This document shows, in pieces, positions 1-7,218 of a stretch of 64,000 bases of DNA. Origin of the DNA: Clostridioides difficile (GTDB lineage Bacteria; Bacillota; Clostridia; Peptostreptococcales; Peptostreptococcaceae); the NCBI GenBank assembly GCA_024919175.1, contig CP103804.1:1674001-1738000 (forward strand). Direction: 5' to 3'. Below the pieces are notes generated by a model that worked only from the letters and a program-made list of their open reading frames with translations, did not search any database and was not told the DNA's origin. Position 1 is the first letter of the stretch. Every line of letters begins with the position of its first letter. A program made the translations under genes and the position numbers.

Positions 1-281
1 GTACAAGCATGCATAGTAGAAATAGAAGAGCAGGTATACTTATAGGCCAAGGTATGAGCTTAGAAGACACCTTAAAAGAAGTGAAGATGGTTGTAGAAGG
101 AATAACTGCTACTGAAGTAGCACATGATGTTGCTGAAAAGCTGAATATAGATATGCCAATAACTAATGCTATATATTCTGTAATAACTAAAGGTTCAAAT
201 CCTAAAGAAGTTGGAATAGAGCTAATGATGAGAAGTAAAAAACACGAAATGGAAGAAGTAGTTTTAGGTGATGATGTATAA
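1..281 (+). CDS. gpsA: Glycerol-3-phosphate dehydrogenase [NAD(P)+], C-terminal part
   Basis: This is the 3' end of a gene that begins before the window; the frame is open from base 3. GpsA reduces dihydroxyacetone phosphate to sn-glycerol-3-phosphate, the backbone for membrane phospholipids, in the cytoplasm. The visible part contains the family signature SRNRRAGILIGQGMS, followed by the helical C-terminal domain (VVEGITATEVAHDVAEKL, then PITNAIYSVI) typical of bacterial GpsA. A strong intrinsic terminator follows 40 bases downstream. In Bacillus, gpsA sits just upstream of spoIVA; here spoIVA is 5.3 kb away, with unrelated transport and peptidase genes between. Confidence 0.95.
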   Translation, partial: TSMHSRNRRAGILIGQGMSLEDTLKEVKMVVEGITATEVAHDVAEKLNIDMPITNAIYSVITKGSNPKEVGIELMMRSKKHEMEEVVLGDDV

Positions 282-321
282 ACTTATTGTACAATAAAAT
301 AAAAAAATAATAGATGTATTT

Positions 322-352
322 TAGCCCTCTTTTTAAAAAGAGGGCTATTTTA
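322..352 (+). terminator. Intrinsic terminator after gpsA
   Basis: A perfect 12-bp stem (323-334 with 335-346, AGCCCTCTTTTT/AAAAAGAGGGCT) is followed by ATTTT. It lies between convergent gpsA and the TetR gene and could serve both strands. Confidence 0.85.
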
Positions 353-355
353 ATA

Positions 356-1006
356 TTACTTAGCATGTTTTATTATGTATTCAATAGAAGAAATCATTTT
401 CATAGTTAATTCATCATCATTAGAATTTTTTCCTGTGTTCTTTTTTAAGAATAATAGATTTTGATAAAAAGAAATAATTATATCATTGACGATATCTAAA
501 TCTTTAGCTGGTATATATCCAGCATCTACAAGATTGTTCAATAGTATTTTATTTCTTTCCTTTATACTTTTTCCTGTAATCATTAAAGATATATCACTGT
601 CATGAATACCTAAGTCCTCTGGAAACATATCATAATACTGTTTTGTTATATAACTAAGTTCATCACTGGACAAGTTAAAAAATACCTGATAAAAAGCTTG
701 GGCATTGTCAAAAGAATGTTTACAAAATAATTTCCACATAATTATATATTTCTTATATTCATCACTGACATTTTCTATACACCTTGAAATATTTAAGTTG
801 TAATCCTTAAAATATTTTATAGATGCAAATGATATTAGATGGTCTAAATTTTTAAAGTAATTGTATAGAGTTGAACTGTTATAGCCAGCCATATCTGCAA
901 CCTTACGAAGTGTAATATTTTCTATTCCTTCATTTTCCATAATGTTTTGAGCAGCTTCTATGAAGTACATCAATATCCTTTTCTTTTGTAATTCTTTATT
1001 TGTCAT
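356..1006 (-). CDS. TetR/AcrR-family transcriptional regulator
   Basis: The N-terminal helix-turn-helix reads ITLRKVADMAGYNSSTLYNYF, close to the TetR consensus (about residues 30-50), followed by the usual DHLISFA segment. The C-terminal ligand domain is not recognisable. I chose ATG at 1006 because AGGTG lies 6 bases upstream; a GTG at 1015 overlaps that site. It is divergent from the M24-like/permease/MFS genes. Both promoters in the shared gap carry TGAT/ATCA palindromes, so it probably represses itself and the neighbours. The ligand is unknown. Confidence 0.85.
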   Translation of the reverse strand: MTNKELQKKRILMYFIEAAQNIMENEGIENITLRKVADMAGYNSSTLYNYFKNLDHLISFASIKYFKDYNLNISRCIENVSDEYKKYIIMWKLFCKHSFDNAQAFYQVFFNLSSDELSYITKQYYDMFPEDLGIHDSDISLMITGKSIKERNKILLNNLVDAGYIPAKDLDIVNDIIISFYQNLLFLKKNTGKNSNDDELTMKMISSIEYIIKHAK

Positions 1007-1045
1007 TTTATTCACCTACAAATAATCAATATAGTTTATATAATC

Positions 1046-1077
1046 GTGATTTTATCACTAAATTTATTATAAATCAA
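1046..1077 (-). promoter_or_regulatory. Promoter of the TetR gene with overlapping operator
   Basis: Read on the minus strand: TTGATT (1077-1072), a 17-base spacer, then TAAAAT (1054-1049). A palindrome GTGAT-AAA-ATCAC (1046-1058) covers the -10 element. The promoter match is seen directly; use as a TetR operator is inferred from its position and from similar palindromes in the divergent promoter. Confidence 0.55.
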
Positions 1078-1161
1078 GAATAATATTCCAAAATATAATG
1101 TGTATTTGTTATATTATAGATAATTTAAAATCATAAGAATATAAAAAATATTTAAAAATGA

Positions 1162-1204
1162 AATCATGATTGACAAAATAATCATGATTATGATAAAATA
1201 ATCA
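1162..1204 (+). promoter_or_regulatory. Promoter and operator cluster for the M24/permease genes
   Basis: TTGACA (1170-1175) and GATAAA (1192-1197) are 16 bases apart. Palindromes AATCATGATT (1162-1171), TAATCATGATTA (1180-1191) and TGATAAAATAATCA (1191-1204) flank and fill the promoter. This is where a TetR dimer would block RNA polymerase. The rest of the gap (1207-1312) is AT-rich leader with no clear structure. Confidence 0.55.
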
Positions 1205-1323
1205 CAAATAAATTTAATTTACATACTAATACAACAAGTACTAAAACATTAAAAACTCTAAAATAATATGTTCATCCTTGTTGTATTGAATAAATTATCT
1301 GAATATTGAGAAAGAGGTGTACT

Positions 1324-2463
1324 ATGTCAAATAATATGAGACTAGAAAGATTAAGAAAGTATATGAATGAAAAAAACATTGAAATTGCCCTAATATTTGA
1401 ACCAGACAATCAATTTTATATTAGTGGATTTAAAGCGATAACTTACTCTAGACCAATTGTAACAGTAGTAACTCAAGATAAAATAGAATTAATAGTACCT
1501 GGATTAGAGGAACTACATGCAAAAGAAGTTGCAAAAGTTGATAATGTATATGTGTATTATGAAATACCAGAAATGAAAGAACATGGAATATCACATAAAC
1601 ATTACTTAGATATAATCTTAAATAGATATCCTAAAGGAATAACTGTTGGGATAGAAAAAGATATAGTATCTGCAAGTTTTTCAGAATATATAACTGAGAA
1701 ATCATTTGCTATTAAAGATGTTGGAAGTAAGATATTTGAAATGAGATATGTAAAAGATGAAAGAGAGATAGACTTTTTAAAGATAGCTGGCTACTTATCT
1801 GATATAGGAATAAAAGGTTCTTTGGAAAATGTTAGAGTTGGAATGAGTGAATTAGAATTTGATGTTGCAGGGGATAATGCTTTACTAAAATATGTATCTG
1901 AAAATTATCCTGATACATATATAGGATTTGCAAACTGGACTTGTTCAGGCATCGATAGAACAGCACAACCACACTTAGACTCCAATACTAGAATACTTCA
2001 AAGAGGAGATATAGTAATACATAGTAGACAGGTTTGGTATGAAAACTATAGAGCAGAAAATGAAAGAACTTTTATTATAGGTAAGCCAACAGAAAGACAA
2101 AAGGAAGTATTTAAGATTGCAGTAGAAGCTCAACAAGCTGGGCTAGATACAATAAAAGCTGGGATACCAGCAAGAATGGTGGATGAAGCAGCAAGAGCTG
2201 TTGTTGCAAAGCATGGTCTAGAGTTATATTCAAATCACAGAATTGGCCATGGTTTAGGTTTATCAGAACATGAAGAGCCATATTTAAGATTTGATAATGA
2301 ATTAATACTAGAAGAAGGAATGGTATTTTCTATGGAACCAGGAATATATATACCTGGAGTTGGAGGATTTAGACACTCAGATACAGCAATAGTAGGTAAA
2401 AATAGTGCTACAATTATAACTAATTATCCAAGAAGTGTTGAAGAGCTTATACTTGATATTTAA
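1324..2463 (+). CDS. M24 (pita-bread fold) protein, Xaa-Pro peptidase/creatinase-like, non-canonical metal site
   Basis: 379 residues from ATG 1324, preceded by AGAGGTG; the earlier TTG at 1306 lies upstream of that site. It has the two-domain layout of prolidases, aminopeptidase P and creatinase. Compared with the canonical homologue at 25493-26569, the metal ligand Asp of LDIG is Ser234 (IHSR), the Asp of ADMTRT is Glu245 (AENERT) and the last Glu (RIED) is Ser352 (RHSD). His309 (GHGLG) and Glu338 (MEPGIY) remain. Three of five ligands are therefore changed, so a standard dinuclear-metal Xaa-Pro peptidase is unlikely. Creatinase is a known M24 member without metals, and its C-terminal GGYREHD segment resembles GGFRHSD here. 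It is co-oriented with an APC permease 50 bases downstream, so the substrate may be a small imported amide or amidino compound (inference). Confidence 0.8.
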   Translation: MSNNMRLERLRKYMNEKNIEIALIFEPDNQFYISGFKAITYSRPIVTVVTQDKIELIVPGLEELHAKEVAKVDNVYVYYEIPEMKEHGISHKHYLDIILNRYPKGITVGIEKDIVSASFSEYITEKSFAIKDVGSKIFEMRYVKDEREIDFLKIAGYLSDIGIKGSLENVRVGMSELEFDVAGDNALLKYVSENYPDTYIGFANWTCSGIDRTAQPHLDSNTRILQRGDIVIHSRQVWYENYRAENERTFIIGKPTERQKEVFKIAVEAQQAGLDTIKAGIPARMVDEAARAVVAKHGLELYSNHRIGHGLGLSEHEEPYLRFDNELILEEGMVFSMEPGIYIPGVGGFRHSDTAIVGKNSATIITNYPRSVEELILDI

Positions 2464-2513
2464 ATTAGTACATATGTATGAATTTAAGTAAATTTAAAAT
2501 TGGAGGAATTACA

Positions 2514-3932
2514 GTGAAAAAGAAGATTGGATTTTGGGATTTAGTATTTATGAATATATCAGCACTATTTGGGATTAGATGGATAGCTAAATCTACTGCC
2601 TCTAGTTTTGGGTTGGGTCTTGGTTCGATACCAGTTTGGTTATTGTTTGCCTTTATATTCTTTGTTCCAGCATCACTTATATGTGCAGAGTTGGCTGCAA
2701 CATATCCAAAAGATGGTGGACTTGGGGAATGGGTTAAACAGGCCTATGGAGAGAAGTGGGGCTTTATGGTGTCGTGGTTAAACTGGACATCAAAGATATT
2801 TTGGTATTCTTCCTTCTTGACATTCTTAGCTATAAATATTGCTTATATGCTCGGAAATCCAGCTCTATCAAACAATAAGATGTTTATTTTAGTGCTTTCA
2901 CTCATAATATTCTGGATGCTATCCATAGTAAGTACTCGTGGAATGGCATTTGGAAAATTCTTTACGAATACAGGAGCATTAGGTTCTACAATTCCTGCTA
3001 TATTACTTATAGTGATGGCATTTATGTCTGTAGTTATTCTCAAAAAAGCTCCATCAGCATCTGTATATACAGTCCAAAATATAATACCAAAGATAGATGC
3101 TAATTCGCTAGTTTCTATATCTGCTATAATATTTGCACTATCAGGAGCTGAAACAACTGCTAATTTCATAACCGAAATGGATAATGCTAAGAAAAACTTC
3201 CCTAAAGCGATATTGACAGTAGCTGTTTTAATAGGAGGAATCTATATCCTAGGTTCAGTAGCAATAACAATGATACTTCCTCCAGATGAAATTGCAGCAT
3301 CAACAGGAATACTGGATGCATTAGCTAAAGTTGCACAAGATTTAGGAATAGGAAGTTGGTTTATAAGAGTAGTAGCATTTGGGATAACTTTATCAGTACT
3401 TGGAGCATTAATACTTTATATAGCAGGTCCAGTAAAGATGCTTTTTGGAAATGTAAAAGAAGGTGTATTTCCTAAGCAATTAACTGTTACAAATAAACAC
3501 AATATACCATCAAATGCTGTAGTAATTCAAGCTATAATAGTGAGTCTACTTCTTATAGGAACAAATTTACTGCCATCAGTAGACAATATATATAATGTTC
3601 TTGTTACTATGACAGCATTGACGGCTTTGTTTCCATATGTGTTACTTTTTACGTCTTATATTAGGCTTAGAAAGACAAGACCAAATGAAGAAAGACCATA
3701 CTCAATTGCAAAAAGTGATTCAGTTTGTATCAATATAGCCAGAATGGTGCTTGTAGTAACTGTAGTAGGGATATTTTTCTCAACAGCACCAGTTATGGAG
3801 ACTTTAAAAGATAATATAGTTTATGAGATTGAGATGATAGGTGGAGGTCTTTTTGTTATAATAACAGGTTTAATGATATGGAAGAACTATGAAAAGAAGG
3901 TAGCTAATAATTCTGGGGATTTCTATAAATAA
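2514..3932 (+). CDS. APC-superfamily amino acid permease
   Basis: About 472 residues from GTG 2514, which has GGAGG 7 bases upstream; an upstream in-frame ATG at 2478 has no such site. About 12 hydrophobic segments are visible. The N-terminal IGFWDLVFMNISALFGIRWI and the SGAETTANFITEMDNA segment mark the APC family (glutamate/GABA antiporter-like subgroup). It is a cytoplasmic membrane transporter; the substrate cannot be read from sequence. It is very similar along its whole length to the permease at 27063-28466. Its position just after the M24-like gene suggests uptake of that enzyme's substrate or exchange of its product. Confidence 0.85.
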   Translation: MKKKIGFWDLVFMNISALFGIRWIAKSTASSFGLGLGSIPVWLLFAFIFFVPASLICAELAATYPKDGGLGEWVKQAYGEKWGFMVSWLNWTSKIFWYSSFLTFLAINIAYMLGNPALSNNKMFILVLSLIIFWMLSIVSTRGMAFGKFFTNTGALGSTIPAILLIVMAFMSVVILKKAPSASVYTVQNIIPKIDANSLVSISAIIFALSGAETTANFITEMDNAKKNFPKAILTVAVLIGGIYILGSVAITMILPPDEIAASTGILDALAKVAQDLGIGSWFIRVVAFGITLSVLGALILYIAGPVKMLFGNVKEGVFPKQLTVTNKHNIPSNAVVIQAIIVSLLLIGTNLLPSVDNIYNVLVTMTALTALFPYVLLFTSYIRLRKTRPNEERPYSIAKSDSVCINIARMVLVVTVVGIFFSTAPVMETLKDNIVYEIEMIGGGLFVIITGLMIWKNYEKKVANNSGDFYK

Positions 3933-3944
3933 AAATATAATTAT

Positions 3945-3982
3945 TTTAGTGAGCTGAAAGCATCTATCTTTAGCTCACTAAA
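3945..3982. terminator. Stem-loop between permease and MFS genes
   Basis: An 11-bp perfect inverted repeat (TTTAGTGAGCT at 3945-3955, AGCTCACTAAA at 3972-3982) has a 16-base loop. There is no downstream T-tract, so it may attenuate or stabilise mRNA rather than terminate fully. Confidence 0.45.
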
Positions 3983-4094
3983 AGTTATGGATAAATTAAC
4001 TTAACATATTAATAAATCTATAATATGTTGAAATGTTGAAAAATCAATAATGAGTTATCATAAAAATTTATGAGTATTTACATAAGGAGGAAGT

Positions 4095-5390
4095 ATGTCA
4101 GTTGAAGTAAATAAACCAAGCATTTGGAAAAATTTCAAAGTCTTGATAATACTCTTTGTAGCAGGAGCATTTATATATGCTTTACCATATTTAAAGAATT
4201 ATTATTATGATACTTTTGCACAAGCATTTAATCTTACAAATACACAAATGGGGAGTTTAGGAAGTATTTATGGCCTACTTGCAATGGTATCATACCTTTT
4301 TGGTGGTTTTTTAGCAGACCGTATTTCAGCTAGAAAACTACTTTCAGGTTCTTTAATTATTACAGGGATATCTGGTCTTGTATTAACACTTTATCCTCCA
4401 TATATCATTGTATTTTTAATCCATGCTTTATGGGGAATAACAACAATACTTACTTTTTGGCCAGCGCTTGTAAAAGCTGTTAGGATGTTAGCATCTGAAA
4501 ATGAACAAGGAAAGGCTTTTGGATTTATGGAAAGTGGTCGTGGAATTACCAATGCAATTCATTTATCTCTAGTCTTAATACTGTTTGGGTATATTTCATC
4601 AAAAGTAAGTGATAAATCTGGTCTTACAACTATTATAGTGCTGTATTCAGCTATAAATGTAATAGTTGGATTGTTAGTATTTTTTAAGTTAAAAGACAAT
4701 GAAAAAGAGGTATCAGCTAAATTTGATAAAGAAGCTTTCTTTACAGTAATAAAAATGCCTCATACATGGATAATAACAATAATAATGTTTTGTTCATATT
4801 CAGCTAATATGTCATTTTACTATTTTACGCCATATTCAACTGAAGCATTTGGCGCAACTGTAGTATTTGCATCTGCAATATCAATATTAGCTCAGTACTG
4901 TAGGCCAGTAGCATCAGCTGCTTCTGGATTACTTGGAGATAAAGTTGGTTCATCAAAGATTATATCTTATGGATTTATACTTATGATTGCAGGACTTTTA
5001 GGTGTAATCTTTACACCAACAAAATCTTCTATGATTTATGTACTATTGATTGGATGTGTTGCAATATATGTATCTATGTATGCAATTCAAGGTTTACATT
5101 ATTCATTACTTGAAGAAGGAAATTATTCACTATCAATATCAGGAACTGCTATAGGTATAGTTGCTACATTAGGATATCTTCCAGAAGTACTTTGCCCTTT
5201 AGCAGCAGGAAAGATACTAGATGCATTTCCAGGTGTAACTGGATATAAGTACTACTTCATAGTTCTTACTATAGTAGCCATAATTGGATTGGTGTTTACA
5301 TTTATATGGATGAATATGACTAAAGAAAGACGTAAAGAGCTTATTGAAATGAATAGTAAGTCAAATGAAAATACTACTAAAGTTAGTTAA
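4095..5390 (+). CDS. Major facilitator superfamily transporter
   Basis: 431 residues with AAGGAGG just before ATG 4095. About 12 transmembrane segments are visible. The loop after helix 2 carries GGFLADRISARKLL, the MFS motif A. A second half-repeat is seen around LLGDKVGSSKIISYG. It resembles the oxalate/formate-antiporter-like and sugar-phosphate-like MFS branch, but the substrate is not assignable. It lies downstream of the M24-like/permease pair and shares the region controlled by the divergent TetR, although 160 bases and a stem-loop separate it from the permease. Confidence 0.85.
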   Translation: MSVEVNKPSIWKNFKVLIILFVAGAFIYALPYLKNYYYDTFAQAFNLTNTQMGSLGSIYGLLAMVSYLFGGFLADRISARKLLSGSLIITGISGLVLTLYPPYIIVFLIHALWGITTILTFWPALVKAVRMLASENEQGKAFGFMESGRGITNAIHLSLVLILFGYISSKVSDKSGLTTIIVLYSAINVIVGLLVFFKLKDNEKEVSAKFDKEAFFTVIKMPHTWIITIIMFCSYSANMSFYYFTPYSTEAFGATVVFASAISILAQYCRPVASAASGLLGDKVGSSKIISYGFILMIAGLLGVIFTPTKSSMIYVLLIGCVAIYVSMYAIQGLHYSLLEEGNYSLSISGTAIGIVATLGYLPEVLCPLAAGKILDAFPGVTGYKYYFIVLTIVAIIGLVFTFIWMNMTKERRKELIEMNSKSNENTTKVS

Positions 5391-5500
5391 TATAATACAC
5401 TACTATTTGGGCTAGCATTATAATTTAATTTACATTGAAATTTTCAAATTTCTATATGTAAGCTAAATTAATATTGCTGGTCTTTATTTTTCTATTTTAA

Positions 5501-5529
5501 GAATATTAACCTCGAAATCTAAATATAAT
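5501..5529 (+). promoter_or_regulatory. Candidate sigma-E promoter of spoIVA
   Basis: GAATATT (5501-5507) and AATATAAT (5522-5529) are 14 bases apart. This resembles the mother-cell sigma-E pattern (-35 with ATA, -10 of CATAnnnT type). spoIVA is a known sigma-E target in C. difficile and B. subtilis. The -10 is imperfect. Confidence 0.4.
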
Positions 5530-5560
5530 TTAATAAGATTAGATGTATAGGAGGAATAAT

Positions 5561-7036
5561 ATGAATAATAACATATACGAAGATATATCCAAAAGGACTC
5601 AGGGGGATATATATATTGGAGTAGTGGGACCTGTAAGAACAGGAAAATCAACTTTTATAAGAAAGTTTATGGAAAAGTTGGTTATCCCAAATATAGACAA
5701 TGAGTTCAAAAAAGATAGAACAAGAGATGAGATACCTCAAAGTGGTTCAGGAAAAACTATAATGACAGTAGAACCAAAATTTGTACCAGCAGATGGTGTA
5801 GAAATTAAAATAAAAGACACAGTATCTTTAAAAGTGAGAATGGTAGATTGTGTTGGATACATAGTTGAAGGAGCTTTAGGTCATGAGGAAGGCGGAAAAC
5901 AAAGATTGGTATCCACTCCTTGGTCACAAGAAGCTATGACATTTGAGAAAGCAGCAGAGATAGGGACTAAAAAAGTTATAAAAGACCATTCTACAATAGG
6001 AATAGTTGTCTTGACAGATGGCTCAGTTACTGGTATTGACAGAAAAAGCTATGTAGAACCAGAAGAGAGAGTTATACAAGAATTAAAAAATCTTAAAAAA
6101 CCATTTGCTGTAGTTTTAAATACGTTAAGTCCTAGAAGTGAAGAAACAAGTCTCCTTAGAAATGAATTAGAGGAAAAATATGAAGTTCCAGTTCTTCCAA
6201 TGAATATAGTTGAAATGGAAGATGAGGATATAGAGGAAGTTATGGAAACTGTACTATATGATTTCCCACTTACAGAAATAAGAATAAACTTACCTAAATG
6301 GGTAGAAGGTCTTGAGAGAAATCACTGGATAAAAAGCAGTATAATAACAACATTAAAACAAAGTATTATAGATATAGGTAAAATAAGAGACATAGAAGGA
6401 ATTATGCAAGGTTTCTCTGAGTTAGAGTTTTTGGATGATACAGGTGTTGACCATGTGGAGTTAGGTGAAGGTGTCATAAACATTGACTTACAAACAAAGC
6501 AAGATTTATTCTATAATGTCCTTGAAGAAAAAAGTGGATTTAAAATTGAAGGAGATTATCAATTGCTTAGCCTGATAACTAGACTATCTAAAGTCAAAAA
6601 TGAGTATGATAAGATAGAAAGTGCTTTGATGGATGCTAAGATAAAAGGATATGGAGTAGTAGCACCTTCTTTGGAGGAACTTAGCCTAGAAGAACCAGAA
6701 ATAATGAAACAAGGAAAACAGTATGGTATTAAATTAAAAGCTAATGCACCATCGCTTCACATTATAAAAGCAGATATATCTACAGAAGTTTCTCCTATAG
6801 TTGGAAATCAAAATCAAGGCGAAGAGATGATAAAATATCTCATGGAAGTATTTGAAGAACAGCCAGGAGACTTGTGGGAATCAAATATGTTTGGTAAGTC
6901 ACTTCATGATTTAGTAAAAGAGCAGCTTCAAAGTAAATTGTATACTATGCCAGAGGAAATAAGAGTCAAGATGCAAAAGACTCTACAAAAAATTGTAAAC
7001 GAAGGAAGTTCTAATATTATAACTATTTTGTTATAA
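5561..7036 (+). CDS. spoIVA: Stage IV sporulation protein A (spore-coat morphogenetic ATPase)
   Basis: 491 residues from ATG 5561, which follows AGGAGG; the ATG at 5543 lies upstream of that site. This is almost the same length as the Bacillus protein (about 492). SpoIVA polymerises on the outer forespore membrane and forms the basement layer for coat assembly, using ATP hydrolysis. The Walker A motif GPVRTGKST spans residues 23-31, DCVGYIVEGALGHEEGG follows near residue 100, and the C-terminus ends hydrophobic (NIITILL), as in the family. It is a single-gene unit with its own candidate sigma-E promoter and a downstream terminator. Confidence 0.97.
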   Translation: MNNNIYEDISKRTQGDIYIGVVGPVRTGKSTFIRKFMEKLVIPNIDNEFKKDRTRDEIPQSGSGKTIMTVEPKFVPADGVEIKIKDTVSLKVRMVDCVGYIVEGALGHEEGGKQRLVSTPWSQEAMTFEKAAEIGTKKVIKDHSTIGIVVLTDGSVTGIDRKSYVEPEERVIQELKNLKKPFAVVLNTLSPRSEETSLLRNELEEKYEVPVLPMNIVEMEDEDIEEVMETVLYDFPLTEIRINLPKWVEGLERNHWIKSSIITTLKQSIIDIGKIRDIEGIMQGFSELEFLDDTGVDHVELGEGVINIDLQTKQDLFYNVLEEKSGFKIEGDYQLLSLITRLSKVKNEYDKIESALMDAKIKGYGVVAPSLEELSLEEPEIMKQGKQYGIKLKANAPSLHIIKADISTEVSPIVGNQNQGEEMIKYLMEVFEEQPGDLWESNMFGKSLHDLVKEQLQSKLYTMPEEIRVKMQKTLQKIVNEGSSNIITILL

Positions 7037-7042
7037 GAATAC

Positions 7043-7095
7043 AGCTACTTATTAAAGTGAAACATTTGTTTTCTTTAGTAAGTAGCTTTTTATTT
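7043..7095 (+). terminator. Intrinsic terminator after spoIVA
   Basis: A near-perfect 15-bp stem (AGCTACTTATTAAAG at 7043-7057 with CTTTAGTAAGTAGCT at 7073-7087) is followed by TTTTTATTT. Confidence 0.85.
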
Positions 7096-7124
7096 ATAAA
7101 AATTAATAAAAATGCTTATATAAA

Positions 7125-7166
7125 TTGACAACAATTGATAATTATGGAAAAATTATAATGGGTAAA
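7125..7166 (+). promoter_or_regulatory. Promoter region of the tandem surface-protein genes (class uncertain)
   Basis: TTGACA at 7125-7130 has only a weak -10 (AAAAAT, 7148-7153) at 17 bases. A good TATAAT at 7154-7159 lacks a -35 at the usual distance. GGGTAAA at 7160-7166 looks like the -10 of the general-stress factor sigma-B, but its -35 is poor. The region plainly holds promoter elements; which one is used is open. Confidence 0.35.
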
Positions 7167-7218
7167 GTATATTTTTCGACAAGGCTGTTTTAAGCTAAAA
7201 AATTTCTAGAGGTGGAGT

